From Phenylobacterium soli (GTDB taxonomy: Bacteria > Pseudomonadota > Alphaproteobacteria > Caulobacterales > Caulobacteraceae), in assembly GCF_003254475.1 (NCBI RefSeq), contig NZ_QFYQ01000001.1, positions 1,674,001-1,738,000 on the forward strand: 64,000 nucleotides of DNA, given 5' to 3'. A program made the translations under genes and the position numbers. The notes under the pieces were generated by a model that was not told the origin of the DNA, did no database searches, and saw only the letters and a list, made by a program, of their open reading frames with translations. Position 1 is the stretch's first letter. Each line of letters starts with the position of its first letter. Positions 27,149 through 35,961 of this stretch are shown here, piece after piece.

Positions 27149-27844
27149 ATGAGCTTCTGGCGCAAAATCGCTGGCCTCGCGGTGAAGAACCTGGACGAGG
27201 CCGAATGTCCGGACTGTCCGGCCGGTCTGCCCGGGGAGGATCCTGCCTTCTCGACGGCGGTGACGGCGCTTGGGGCCAAGCTCGCCAAGGCCGACGGCAA
27301 GGCCCAGGCCAGCGAATACGATGCTTTCTCCGAAGTGTTCCAGCCCGACCCGGGCTCGGAGGGCAATGTCCGGCGCCTCTACCAGCTCGCCCGGCAGACG
27401 ACCCGCGGGTTCGAGAGCTATGCCCGACGGCTGGCCAAGCGCTACCGCCATTGCCCGCAGCTCCTGGAGGACGTGCTCGACGGCCTGTTTTACATCGCCG
27501 GCGCCGACGGGGCGGTGACCCACGAGGAGCTGACGTACCTGGAGCGGGTGGGCGAGCTGTTCGGCTTCTCGCCGCTGGTGTTCCGCCGGCTGAAGGCGAC
27601 GCACCTCGGGGCCGACAACGACGATCCCTACACCGTGCTCGGCGTGCGGCACGACGCCACGGACGAGCAGCTGCGGGCGGCCTGGAAGGCGCAGCTCGCC
27701 GAGGCCCATCCCGACCGCGCCCGCGCCCGCGGCCTGCCCACCGAGTTCATCGAGGTGGCGGAAGCCAAGGCGGCGGCCATCAACGCCGCCTTCGACGCGG
27801 CCATGCGCGAAAGGCGGGCGATGGCGCTCGCCGGCGCCGCATAA
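27149..27844 (+). CDS. DjlA-like cochaperone: TerB domain plus C-terminal J domain
   Basis: The 231-residue protein has a TerB/DjlA-type helical domain (about 33-150; FSTAVTALGAKLAKADGKAQ, and GLFYIAGADGAVTHEE with paired acidic helices) and a C-terminal J domain (about 158-225) with DPYTVLGV and the HPD motif at 187-189, which stimulates DnaK ATPase. Unlike enterobacterial DjlA it has no N-terminal membrane helix. A CPDC pair at 20-23 could bind metal. It is the usual short alphaproteobacterial form. Confidence 0.85.
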   Translation: MSFWRKIAGLAVKNLDEAECPDCPAGLPGEDPAFSTAVTALGAKLAKADGKAQASEYDAFSEVFQPDPGSEGNVRRLYQLARQTTRGFESYARRLAKRYRHCPQLLEDVLDGLFYIAGADGAVTHEELTYLERVGELFGFSPLVFRRLKATHLGADNDDPYTVLGVRHDATDEQLRAAWKAQLAEAHPDRARARGLPTEFIEVAEAKAAAINAAFDAAMRERRAMALAGAA

Positions 27845-27960
27845 AGGCCACCAAGCCGCGCCATGGGTAACATCCGCGTTTGTCCTAGGTTGACGTGTGG
27901 AACCCTGAGGCAGACATATCTCGTTATGGCCCACGCCTCCGGGCCCAAGGAAAAGCCGCC

Positions 27961-28242
27961 ATGGTGAAGCAATTCGCCGCCCGTCACGGATCCGCCCTGC
28001 GCAGCCTGGCCGCCATCGGGGCGACGCTCGCCGCCGCGGCGGCTGTGGTCGTCGGCGCGGTCCTGGCGGTGGTGTTCGCCGCCACGGTCGCGGTGATCGC
28101 GATCATGTCCAGCGCCCTGCTGGCGCTCGCCGGCCTGGCCCTGCGCGCCCGCCGCACCGCCCGGCGCGACGACGGCGTCATCGAAGCCCGCCACCTCGGC
28201 GGCCACCACTGGGTGGCCTACGGCTGGAACGAGCGCTCTTAA
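27961..28242 (+). CDS. Small membrane protein (93 aa)
   Basis: ATG 27961 (MVKQFAARHG) opens a 93-residue protein with one long hydrophobic region (about residues 18-60) that can make two membrane helices with almost no loop, rich in Ala/Val. A basic segment RARRTARRDD follows and the tail ends HLGGHHWVAYGWNERS. A GTG at 27895 would extend it by 22 residues. Function unknown. Confidence 0.6.
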   Translation: MVKQFAARHGSALRSLAAIGATLAAAAAVVVGAVLAVVFAATVAVIAIMSSALLALAGLALRARRTARRDDGVIEARHLGGHHWVAYGWNERS

Positions 28243-28324
28243 CGGCCTTCCCTCAGCGTCACGCTTGAGAGTCCGCGCGCCGGGCTCTACCGTCCCCATT
28301 CAAACATTCGTTGGGAGGTAAGGC

Positions 28325-28618
28325 ATGACCATCGGCGTGATCGCGACGCTCAAGATCCAGGACGGCAAGGGCCCCGAGTTCGAGGCGTTCTTCACCGAGC
28401 TCGCCAAGCAGGTGCGCGCCAATGAGCCGGGCAACCTCGCCTACCAGCTCACCAAGAGCCGCACCGAGCCCAACACCTACAAGGTGCTCGAGCTCTATAA
28501 GGATCAGGACGCCCTGACCCACCACGGCGGCACGGACTACTTCAAGGCGGCCGGCGCCAAGTTCGGCGCGGTGCTCGGCGGTCGTCCTGAGATCGAGTAC
28601 CTCGACGGCGTGGGCTGA
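28325..28618 (+). CDS. Putative quinol monooxygenase (ABM family)
   Basis: The 97-residue protein has the YgiN/ABM pattern: MTIGVIATLKIQDGKGPEFE, then LAYQLTKSRTEPNTYKVLEL, YKDQDALTHHGGTDYFKAAG and a final strand. ABM proteins form dimeric ferredoxin-like barrels; some are cofactor-free oxygenases of quinols or polyketides. GGGAGG lies 8 bases before ATG 28325. Only 5 bases separate it from the acyl-CoA dehydrogenase gene, so the two are an operon; a shared role in breaking down an acyl or aromatic compound is inference. Confidence 0.82.
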   Translation: MTIGVIATLKIQDGKGPEFEAFFTELAKQVRANEPGNLAYQLTKSRTEPNTYKVLELYKDQDALTHHGGTDYFKAAGAKFGAVLGGRPEIEYLDGVG

Positions 28619-28623
28619 AGCCG

Positions 28624-29853
28624 ATGGCCATGGACCTGGATTTCAGCCCTGAGGACCTGAAGTTCCGCGACGAGGTGCGGGCCTTCATCTCCGAGGCGTA
28701 CGGCGACGACATGCGGGCCCACATGGCCCAGTCGAAGAACCACCACCTCAACAAGGCTGGCCAGGTCCGCTGGCTGAAGCGCCTGAACGACAGGGGTTGG
28801 ATCGCGCCCGACTGGCCCGTCGAGTACGGCGGCACCGGCTGGAGCCTGACCCAGAAGTACATCTTCGAGATGGAGATGGCCCTGGCGGGCGCACCTTCGA
28901 CGTCCAACATGGGCCTGAAGATGTGCGCGCCGGTGATCATGGCGTTCGGCACCGACGCGCAGAAGAAGCAGCACCTGCCGAAGATCTTCTCCACCGACGT
29001 CTGGTGGTGCCAGGGCTATTCGGAACCGGGCGCGGGCTCCGACCTCGCCTCCCTGGCGCTGAAGGCCGAGCGCGACGGCGACCACTATGTGCTGTCGGGC
29101 TCGAAGATCTGGACGACCTACGCCCAGTGGGCGGACTGGATGTTCTGCCTCGTGCGGACCAGCCAGGAGTCCATCAAGCAGATGGGCATCTCCTTCCTGC
29201 TGCTCGACATGAAGACCCCGGGGATCGAGATCGTCCCCCTGCCGACCCTCGACGGGCCGCGCGAGGGCGACCAGGAGATCAACCAGGTCTTCTTCGACAA
29301 CGTGCGGGTGCCGGTCGCCAACCGGATCGGCGAGGAAGGCCAGGGCTGGACCTACGCCAAGTACCTGCTGCAGTTCGAGCGCGGCTCGGCCTATGCGCCG
29401 GGCCTCACCGAGATGCTGAACAAGGTCAAGAAGATCGCCAAGCTGGAGCGCGACGACCGCGGCGGCCGGATGATCGACGACCCGGACTTCCGCAAGAAGC
29501 TCTCCGAGGCCGAGATCAAGACCGAGGCGCTCAACGCCACCGAGCTTCGGGTCTTCGCCGGGCGCGCCAACGGCGAGGCGATGGGGGCGGTGTCCTCCAT
29601 GCTGAAGCTGGAGGGCAGCCAGATGCAGCAGACGATGACCGAACTGGCGCTCGAGGCGGCGGGGATCTACGCCGCGCCCTTCGTGCAGGACACCTGGGCC
29701 GAGATCGAGGGGCGGACCAACGCCCCGCGCGCCGGCCCCGACTACGCCGCCACGGTCGCGCCGATGTACTTCAACTACCGCAAGACCTCGATCTACGCCG
29801 GATCCAACGAGATCCAGCACAACATCATGGCCAAGATGGTGCTGGGACTCTGA
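28624..29853 (+). CDS. Acyl-CoA dehydrogenase family protein
   Basis: The 409-residue FAD enzyme follows the acyl-CoA dehydrogenase plan: N-terminal helical domain (to about 120), beta domain with WCQGYSEPGAGSDLASLALK (FAD/substrate contact) and GSKIWTTYAQWADW, then a C-terminal four-helix domain ending YAGSNEIQHNIMAKMVLGL, the flavin-binding Gly-Ser-Asn-Glu-Ile-Gln. The sequence style is that of the large FadE-type group acting on branched, cyclic or steroid acyl-CoAs. The last 29 bases overlap the end of the convergent histidine-kinase gene. Confidence 0.9.
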   Translation: MAMDLDFSPEDLKFRDEVRAFISEAYGDDMRAHMAQSKNHHLNKAGQVRWLKRLNDRGWIAPDWPVEYGGTGWSLTQKYIFEMEMALAGAPSTSNMGLKMCAPVIMAFGTDAQKKQHLPKIFSTDVWWCQGYSEPGAGSDLASLALKAERDGDHYVLSGSKIWTTYAQWADWMFCLVRTSQESIKQMGISFLLLDMKTPGIEIVPLPTLDGPREGDQEINQVFFDNVRVPVANRIGEEGQGWTYAKYLLQFERGSAYAPGLTEMLNKVKKIAKLERDDRGGRMIDDPDFRKKLSEAEIKTEALNATELRVFAGRANGEAMGAVSSMLKLEGSQMQQTMTELALEAAGIYAAPFVQDTWAEIEGRTNAPRAGPDYAATVAPMYFNYRKTSIYAGSNEIQHNIMAKMVLGL

Positions 29854-31213
29854 CCGGCTCCTCCGCGGCCGGCTGGTCCGGCCGCGGGAACACCAGGGTG
29901 AAGCGGAGGCCTTCGGCGGCATAGTCGAAGGCCGCCCGACCCTTCAGATCGCCGCGGGCGAGCTTGCTGATGAGACGCGTCCCGAAACCCGTGCGCGTGG
30001 GCTGACGCGCCGGAGGCCCGCCGCGTTCGGTCCACGCGAGGCAGACCTCGCGACCCTCGACCCGCCAGTCGACGGCGATGGCGCCGTCCGCGGAGAGCGC
30101 GCCGTGCTTGGCCGCATTGGTCGCCAACTCGTGCAGCACCAGACCCATGGCCAGGGCCGCGCCGGACGGCAGGGCGACGTCGGGGCCAGAGAGGCTCACC
30201 CGACCCCCGAAGCCCTGCAGTTCGCGACCGACGATCTCGGCGAGCCCGGCGCTCGACCAGGCGCGGGCGGTCAGCACGTCGTGGGTGCGGGCGAGCGACA
30301 CCAGGCGGCCCTCGAAGGTGTCGAGGAAAGTCGGCAGGTCGGGCGACACCCGGCCGGTCTGCACGGCGATCGACTGCACGGTGGCGAGGTTGTTCTTCAC
30401 CCGGTGGTTCAGCTCGGCGAGCAGCAGGCGCTCCTGCTCGCGCGCCTGGACCTCGGCGGTGATGTCGAGGGTGGTGCCGAGCACGCGCACCGCGCGGCCG
30501 CAGTCGTCGAAGAGCACCTGGCCGGAACTGCGCAGAGAGCGTCCCTCGCGGGTGCGGTGCACGGTGGTGTAGGCGCCGCCGTTGTGGCCCGCGAGGGCGG
30601 CGCGGTAGGCGGCGTGGGCGGCCTCGGCGTCCTCCGGGTGCAGGCGCGAGCTGTAGAGGGCGAAGTCGATCGCCCCCTCGGCCGGCACGCCGTAGAGGTC
30701 GCGCATGCGCCGGTCCCAGATCACGCGGTCCTCGGCGATCCGATATTCCCAAAGGCCCAGATGGGTGGCCTCCATGGCGACCTTCAGGCGCTGGCGCTCC
30801 TCCGCCGCCTGGATCTCGGCGGACTTGCGGGCGCTGATGTCGACGAGGACGAAGCCGACGCGCGGCAGCCTTCCGGGCAGGGGCGAGAAGGTGCCGAGAT
30901 ACCAGCCCGTCCGGCCCGCATGCTCGAAGGCGTATTCGAGCGTCACCGTCTTCTGGTGTTCCCAGACGTGGCTTAGCGTGGTCATGCGCCGGTCGATCTG
31001 CTCGCGCGTGACCTGCAGCTCGCGGCCCGTACGGCCGATCATTTCGGCCGGCGCCATGCCGTAGAAGGCGGCGGTGTTCCGATTGAGCGCCAGGTAGCGA
31101 TAGTCGTCGTCCAGCAGCTCGAAGACGCCGGCAAACACGTCGGCGGCGTTGAACATCGCCGCCAGCAGGCCCTCGGCCGCGCCCTCGACAGAAATCAGGC
31201 TTGTTGGGCTCAC
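29825..31213 (-). CDS. HWE-family sensor histidine kinase with two PAS domains
   Basis: This 462-residue kinase has two PAS domains (about 20-130 and 140-255, the second with GLWEYRIAEDRVIWD), then the HWE dimerisation/phosphoacceptor helix LLLAELNHRVKNNLATVQS with His270, an HATPase region (HELATNAAKHGALS) and the W-x-E mark LAWTERGGPP. It has no membrane helix, so it senses a cytosolic cue. No response regulator is adjacent; HWE kinases often feed general-stress or light pathways. I chose GTG 31213 because AGGGA lies 8 bases upstream; TTG 31240 is an alternative. Its end overlaps the convergent dehydrogenase gene by 29 bases. Confidence 0.85.
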   Translation of the reverse strand: MSPTSLISVEGAAEGLLAAMFNAADVFAGVFELLDDDYRYLALNRNTAAFYGMAPAEMIGRTGRELQVTREQIDRRMTTLSHVWEHQKTVTLEYAFEHAGRTGWYLGTFSPLPGRLPRVGFVLVDISARKSAEIQAAEERQRLKVAMEATHLGLWEYRIAEDRVIWDRRMRDLYGVPAEGAIDFALYSSRLHPEDAEAAHAAYRAALAGHNGGAYTTVHRTREGRSLRSSGQVLFDDCGRAVRVLGTTLDITAEVQAREQERLLLAELNHRVKNNLATVQSIAVQTGRVSPDLPTFLDTFEGRLVSLARTHDVLTARAWSSAGLAEIVGRELQGFGGRVSLSGPDVALPSGAALAMGLVLHELATNAAKHGALSADGAIAVDWRVEGREVCLAWTERGGPPARQPTRTGFGTRLISKLARGDLKGRAAFDYAAEGLRFTLVFPRPDQPAAEEPVRVPAPSWP

Positions 31214-31303
31214 CCCAAATTCCCTCGCCAGCCGTGGCAAAGCCTAGGCCTCTAATCCGCAGGACCGCCAGCCCCGGAGGGCCGGCGGGCTGTCATGTCG
31301 CAA

Positions 31304-31750
31304 CTATTTGGAGAGCTGTCCGCGGATCGCGCCCGCCTTGAAGGCGTCGGAGTGGACGTTGACGTAGTAGGCGCCGGGGTTCTGGATCAGGTCCTTGGCC
31401 AGGGCGGCGTCGGCGCTCGCGCAGCCCTTGCTGTGGCCGGTGGCGTCCGGCGGGGTGAGCGCCAGGGCCACGGGACCGGCCTCGGCCGTGCCGCCCTTGT
31501 GGATGTGGGCCATGGTGGGCTGGGCGAGGTTCTCCACCATCAGGTCCCAGCAGACCTGGTTCTGGCCCAGGTTCACCGTGACGTGGGCCATGCCGGTCGC
31601 CTTGGCGTCGCCGGGCGTCGGCTTCTCGTTGGCGCCGTTGAGGCTGGCCATCAGCGGCCGGCCGCCGGTCTCGTGGGCGGGCTTGGCGAGGGCGGTCGGG
31701 GCGGCGAGGCCGGATGCGAGCGCGGCCAGAAGAACGACCCTGGTCGTCAT
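31304..31750 (-). CDS. Exported CHRD-domain protein
   Basis: ATG 31750 has GGAGG 7 bases upstream. The 148-residue protein has a signal peptide (MTTRVVLLAALASGLAAPTA, cleaved near LAKPA) and a CHRD domain: MASLNGANEKPTPGDAKATG, QVCWDLMVENLAQPTMAHIH, then GAYYVNVHSDAFKAGAIRGQ. CHRD domains, first seen in chordin, occur in many bacterial secreted proteins; their role is unclear, with a metal or superoxide link proposed through conserved His. Length is usual for the single-domain form. Confidence 0.88.
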   Translation of the reverse strand: MTTRVVLLAALASGLAAPTALAKPAHETGGRPLMASLNGANEKPTPGDAKATGMAHVTVNLGQNQVCWDLMVENLAQPTMAHIHKGGTAEAGPVALALTPPDATGHSKGCASADAALAKDLIQNPGAYYVNVHSDAFKAGAIRGQLSK

Positions 31751-31897
31751 GATTGTATCCTCCCTGGTCCCCCGACCTGGGACGGCGATTGGAGCCTTCG
31801 GCGCGCGGCCCGTCAATGGCGCGGCTTTGCGCCAGCTCAAGGCGAAGCTTTACCGACGCGTGCAGCGTGCCGCCATCTTTGGCAGGAGCATCCGACC

Positions 31898-32392
31898 ATG
31901 ACCGCCCTCAAGACCCTCGCCGCGGGGCTCTGCGCCCTGACCCTGTCCGGAGCGCTCGCCGGCTGCGAGACGCTCGGCGACATGAGCGACCGGGAGATGA
32001 CCGGCACGATTGTCGGCGGCGCGCTCGGCGGCGTCGTCGGCTCGCAGTTCGGCGGCCGCCACACCGACCGGGCGATGATGACCGGCCTCGGCGTGGCGCT
32101 CGGCGCCTATGTGGGCAACCGAATCGGCCACGCCATGGACGAGCGCGACATGGCCCGTCACGACCAGGCCGCCCAGGAGGCCATGTGGTCCCATCGCTCG
32201 GGCCAGCCCTACGCCTGGCAGGGCGACAACGCCTCCGGCCGGGTCGCGCCCATGGCCGACGCCTACCGCGACCGCGACGGCCGCTCCTGCCGCCGGTTCA
32301 ACGACACGGTGACCTTCCGCGACGGCTATCGCCGCAGCGTCGAGGGCACGGCGTGCCTGAACGCCGACGGCCAGTGGGTGGTGGTGGGCTGA
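31898..32392 (+). CDS. Glycine-zipper surface lipoprotein (17 kDa antigen-like)
   Basis: The 164-residue protein has a lipoprotein signal with lipobox SGALAGC (Cys23). A glycine zipper follows (GTIVGGALGGVVGSQFGG at about 36-53, and GVALGAYVGNRIGHAMDE), which may insert in the outer membrane. The C-terminal half has WSHRSGQPYAWQGDNASGRV, CRRFNDTVTFRDGYRRSVEG and a terminal strand. This is the RT0821/17 kDa-antigen-like plan common in alphaproteobacteria. AGGAG lies 8 bases upstream of ATG 31898. Confidence 0.85.
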   Translation: MTALKTLAAGLCALTLSGALAGCETLGDMSDREMTGTIVGGALGGVVGSQFGGRHTDRAMMTGLGVALGAYVGNRIGHAMDERDMARHDQAAQEAMWSHRSGQPYAWQGDNASGRVAPMADAYRDRDGRSCRRFNDTVTFRDGYRRSVEGTACLNADGQWVVVG

Positions 32393-32401
32393 AACGAAAA
32401 G

Positions 32402-32426
32402 CGGCCTCCGCTGAGCGCGGAGGCCG
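32402..32426 (-). terminator. Intrinsic terminator of the P450 gene
   Basis: A perfect 10-base stem, CGGCCTCCGC / GCGGAGGCCG, with loop TGAGC. Read leftward it is followed by TTTTCGTTT (32400 down to 32392), a standard rho-independent signal, 50 bases after the P450 stop codon. On the plus strand it can also stop read-through from the lipoprotein gene, though without a good T-run. Confidence 0.85.
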
Positions 32427-32475
32427 ACGTTCGAGATGGATCCCGGCCTGCGCGGGGACCAGTCCGCTTGGCGGC

Positions 32476-33753
32476 TCAGTTCCGGGTCGGGATGACGACC
32501 GGCAGGTGCTCGTAGCCGTGCACGAACGAGGAGTAGATCCGCTTCGGCTGGCCGACGACCTCGATGCGCGGGAAGCGCTTGAGGATCTCTTCCCAGATGA
32601 TCTTGAGCTGCAGCTCGGCCAGGCGGTTGCCCACGCAGCGGTGGATGCCGAAGCCGAAGGAGATGTGGCGGCGGGGGTTCGGGCGCTCGATCCAGTAGTC
32701 GTTCGGACGCTCGATCACTTCCTCATCGCGGTTGCCCGAGATGTACCACATGGCGACCTTGTCGCCTTCCTTGATCTTCTTGCCGCCGATCTCGATGTCC
32801 TGCAGGGCGCGGCGACGCATGTAGGCCAGGGGCGTCTGCCAGCGGATGGTCTCGGAGACCATATTCGGGATCATCGACGGGTTGGCGCGCAGGATGCGGT
32901 CCTGCTCGGGGTTCTGGTTGAGGGCGTAGATCGAGCCGGAGATGGTGTTCCGGGTCGTGTCGTTGCCGCCGACGATCAGCAGGATGAGGTTCCCGAGGTA
33001 CTCCATGCGGTCCATGTTCTTGGTGGACTCGCCATGGGCCAGCATCGAGATCAGGTCCGGACCCGGGGCGGCCTTGGAGCGCTCGTCCCAGAGGCGCTGG
33101 AAGTAGTCGACGCACTCAAACAGCGCCATGCGGCGCTTCTGCTCGAACTCCTCCGGGTCGGTGGTGCCGAGGATGCCGCTCTCCGGCGCCGCGGTGGCCA
33201 CGTCCGACCAGAAGGTCAGCTTGCGGCGGTCTTCCCAGGGGAAGTCGAAGAGGGTGGCGAGCGTCATGGTGGTGAGCTCGATGGACACCTTGTCGACCCA
33301 GTCGATCTCCTCGCCGATGGGCAGGTCGTCGAGGATCTTGGCGGCGCGCTCGCGGATGACCGGCTCAAGGCGCGCGAGGTTCGGCGGGGCGACGATCGGG
33401 CTGACCGTCTTGCGCTGCTCATCGTGCTTGGGCGGGTCCATGGCGATGAACATGGGCAGGGTGAAGTCTTCGTCCGGATCCGGCAGGACGATGGTCGGGA
33501 TCGACGAGAAGACCTGGTGGTTGGTGTCCACCGCCATGATGTCGTTGTACTTGGTGATCGACCAATAGCCGCCGACCTGCTCCTCGGGCGAGGTCGCCCA
33601 GTGCACCGGGTTCTCCTTGCGCAGGCGCTCGAAGTAGGGGTGCCAGGTGTCCGTCCGGAAGAGCTCCGGATTGGAGGGGTCGATCTCCTCGATCGGCATG
33701 GAATAGGCCGCCTCGCGCGCGGCGCGTTGGATGTCGATGGAGCCGTCGTCCAT
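32476..33753 (-). CDS. Cytochrome P450, CYP153-like (medium-chain alkane/fatty acid hydroxylase)
   Basis: The 425-residue soluble P450 has the haem-ligand loop FGFGIHRCVGNRLAEL with Cys373, the I-helix GNDTTRNTISG (oxygen activation), ETIRWQTPL (ExxR region) and MDPPKHDEQRKTVSPIVAP. The whole wording, including MWYISGNRDEEVIE, is close to CYP153 enzymes, which hydroxylate alkane ends in hydrocarbon-using bacteria. CYP153 needs ferredoxin and ferredoxin reductase; neither is adjacent. A CYP153 neighbour of unusual function (terpene or steroid) is possible. A terminator follows at 32402-32426. Confidence 0.9.
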   Translation of the reverse strand: MDDGSIDIQRAAREAAYSMPIEEIDPSNPELFRTDTWHPYFERLRKENPVHWATSPEEQVGGYWSITKYNDIMAVDTNHQVFSSIPTIVLPDPDEDFTLPMFIAMDPPKHDEQRKTVSPIVAPPNLARLEPVIRERAAKILDDLPIGEEIDWVDKVSIELTTMTLATLFDFPWEDRRKLTFWSDVATAAPESGILGTTDPEEFEQKRRMALFECVDYFQRLWDERSKAAPGPDLISMLAHGESTKNMDRMEYLGNLILLIVGGNDTTRNTISGSIYALNQNPEQDRILRANPSMIPNMVSETIRWQTPLAYMRRRALQDIEIGGKKIKEGDKVAMWYISGNRDEEVIERPNDYWIERPNPRRHISFGFGIHRCVGNRLAELQLKIIWEEILKRFPRIEVVGQPKRIYSSFVHGYEHLPVVIPTRN

Positions 33754-33843
33754 GGTCTTCCTCCTCCGAGGCCGGGCGTAAGGGGGAGCCAGCCTTCCGT
33801 GAAACCCGAACGATGATCTGCCTGAGGCGGGGAGTCAAGAAAA

Positions 33844-33857
33844 TGACGTGGGCGTCA
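33844..33857. promoter_or_regulatory. Inverted repeat upstream of the P450 gene
   Basis: TGACGTGGGCGTCA has 5-base arms. Read leftward it includes TTGACG, a possible -35, and a second TTGAC lies 19 bases on. It sits 91 bases before the P450 start and 65 bases before the divergent GFA gene. It could be an operator for a hydrocarbon-responsive regulator, but none is adjacent. Confidence 0.3.
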
Positions 33858-33921
33858 AGTTTGTGAAAGCGGACCCTTGCGGACATCATGCTGGCAGCAG
33901 GACGGGCCTAGGTTGAACCCC

Positions 33922-34392
33922 ATGAGCGAATTCACCGGAGGGTGCGCCTGCGGCGCGGTTCGGTACCGGCTGACGTCGGGCCCGATGTTCGTCCATTGCT
34001 GCCACTGCCAGGACTGCCAGCGGCAGGCCGGCTCGGCGTTCGCCGCCAACGCCCTGATCGAGACCGACCGCATCGTGATCGAACAGGGCAGGACGAGCGC
34101 CTATCCGATGCCGACGGACTCCGGGTGGCCGCACGACATCCACCGCTGCGAGGCCTGCGGCACGGCCCTGTGGTCGGACTACGGCCGGCGGCCGGCGATC
34201 CGCTTCGTGCGGGCGACGACGCTCGACGACCGCGGCGCGCTGGAGCCGGACGTTCACATCTTCACCCGCTCCAAGCTGCCGTGGGTGCGGCTGGCGGAGG
34301 GGGCGCGGGTCTTCGAGGTCTATTACGACATGCGGCGAGAATGGCCGCCCGAGAGCCTGGAACGGCGGCGGGCGGCCCTGGGCGACGTCTAG
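33922..34392 (+). CDS. GFA (glutathione-dependent formaldehyde-activating)/CENP-V domain protein
   Basis: The 156-residue protein has the Zn-binding GFA pattern: GGCACGAVRYRLTSG, then FVHCCHCQDCQRQAGSAFAA and later IHRCEACGTALWSDYG, giving the Cys sets of the two zinc sites. Gfa converts formaldehyde and glutathione to S-hydroxymethylglutathione, although most such small proteins have unknown function. The stop overlaps that of the convergent SMP-30 gene in CTAG. ATG 33922 matches the family start. Confidence 0.85.
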   Translation: MSEFTGGCACGAVRYRLTSGPMFVHCCHCQDCQRQAGSAFAANALIETDRIVIEQGRTSAYPMPTDSGWPHDIHRCEACGTALWSDYGRRPAIRFVRATTLDDRGALEPDVHIFTRSKLPWVRLAEGARVFEVYYDMRREWPPESLERRRAALGDV

Positions 34393-35300
34393 GCGTTGAA
34401 GTTGAGCTTCAGGCCCGGACGCGGCCAGCGGCACTTGTAGAGCTTGCCGGTGGAGGAGGCGGTAATCCAGGCGTCCATCATGTAGTCGCCGCCGAAGCAG
34501 ATGTTGGTGCAGATCAGGTCCGGGAACGGGAAGTGCTCGGTCGTCCCGTTCGGGTCGAAGGCGGTGATGCCGCCGTTGATGATGGTGGCGACGCAGACCT
34601 TGCCCGAGGCCTCGACGGCGAGGCTGTCGAGGAGCTGGTAGTCCGGCAGGTTGCAGATCACCCGGCCCGGGGCGAAGCCCGGCGGCGGCGTCAGAACGCC
34701 CGGCTGGGCGATGTCGAAGCCCCAGAGCCGGCCGAGGTTGGTGTCGGCCACATAGACCACCTTCTCGTCCGGCGAGAGACCGACGCCGTTGGGCGAGATC
34801 AGGTGGTCGCGCTGGCGGCTGATCATGCTGCCGTCGGTCTTGGCGTAGTAGAGGCCGCCGTACTTCTTGCCCTCCGGCGTGGAGCAGCCGTGGTCGGTGA
34901 ACCAGACGCCGCCCTGCTTGTCGAAGACGAGGTCGTTGGGCCCGATCAGGCGCTTGCCCTCGCAGGAATCGTAGACGGTCTCGAGCTTGCCGGTCTTGAA
35001 GTCATAGCGCTGCAGCGAGCCGCCGGTGTGCGAGGGCGGCGTCGGGCCGGGGATCACCAGGCCCTGGTTGTCCAGCCATTCGAAGGAGCCGCCGTTGTTG
35101 GTAATCCAGATCGCGCCGTCCGGGCCGATGGCCGCCCCGTTCGGGCCGCCGGGGACGTCGCAGACCTTCTCCTTGCGCCCGTCCGGATAGACGCGGGTCA
35201 GGCGCTGGCCCTTGATCTCGGTGAGGATCACCGAGCCATCGGCCATGGCGATCGGGCCCTCGGGGAATTCGAGGCCTTCGGTGACGAGCTGGATATCCAT
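34389..35300 (-). CDS. SMP-30/gluconolactonase-like beta-propeller protein
   Basis: The 303-residue protein has a six-bladed propeller plan: LEFPEGPIAMADGSVILTEI, a Glu metal ligand near the N-terminus, GPNGAAIGPDGAIWITNNGG, GPNDLVFDKQGGVWFTDHGC with Asn/Asp metal ligands, SPNGVGLSPDEKVVYVADT and SLAVEASGKVCVATI. SMP-30 family enzymes are metal-dependent lactonases that open sugar or aromatic lactones. The presence of the P450 gene nearby suggests but does not prove a shared degradation path. Confidence 0.88.
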   Translation of the reverse strand: MDIQLVTEGLEFPEGPIAMADGSVILTEIKGQRLTRVYPDGRKEKVCDVPGGPNGAAIGPDGAIWITNNGGSFEWLDNQGLVIPGPTPPSHTGGSLQRYDFKTGKLETVYDSCEGKRLIGPNDLVFDKQGGVWFTDHGCSTPEGKKYGGLYYAKTDGSMISRQRDHLISPNGVGLSPDEKVVYVADTNLGRLWGFDIAQPGVLTPPPGFAPGRVICNLPDYQLLDSLAVEASGKVCVATIINGGITAFDPNGTTEHFPFPDLICTNICFGGDYMMDAWITASSTGKLYKCRWPRPGLKLNFNA

Positions 35301-35384
35301 GGCGGCGGTCTCTCTCCCGGTTCGTTATCGTTGATCGGTTGGGCGCGACTATAGCCGTGCGACGTGGCGGAATGGGAAGAGGCT

Positions 35385-35903
<519 letters not shown>

Positions 35904-35961
35904 GGGCCGGTTCTAGCCGGACGGCGTGGCAGCGTCACCGGGCGGCCGCTATAGAAAGGGC

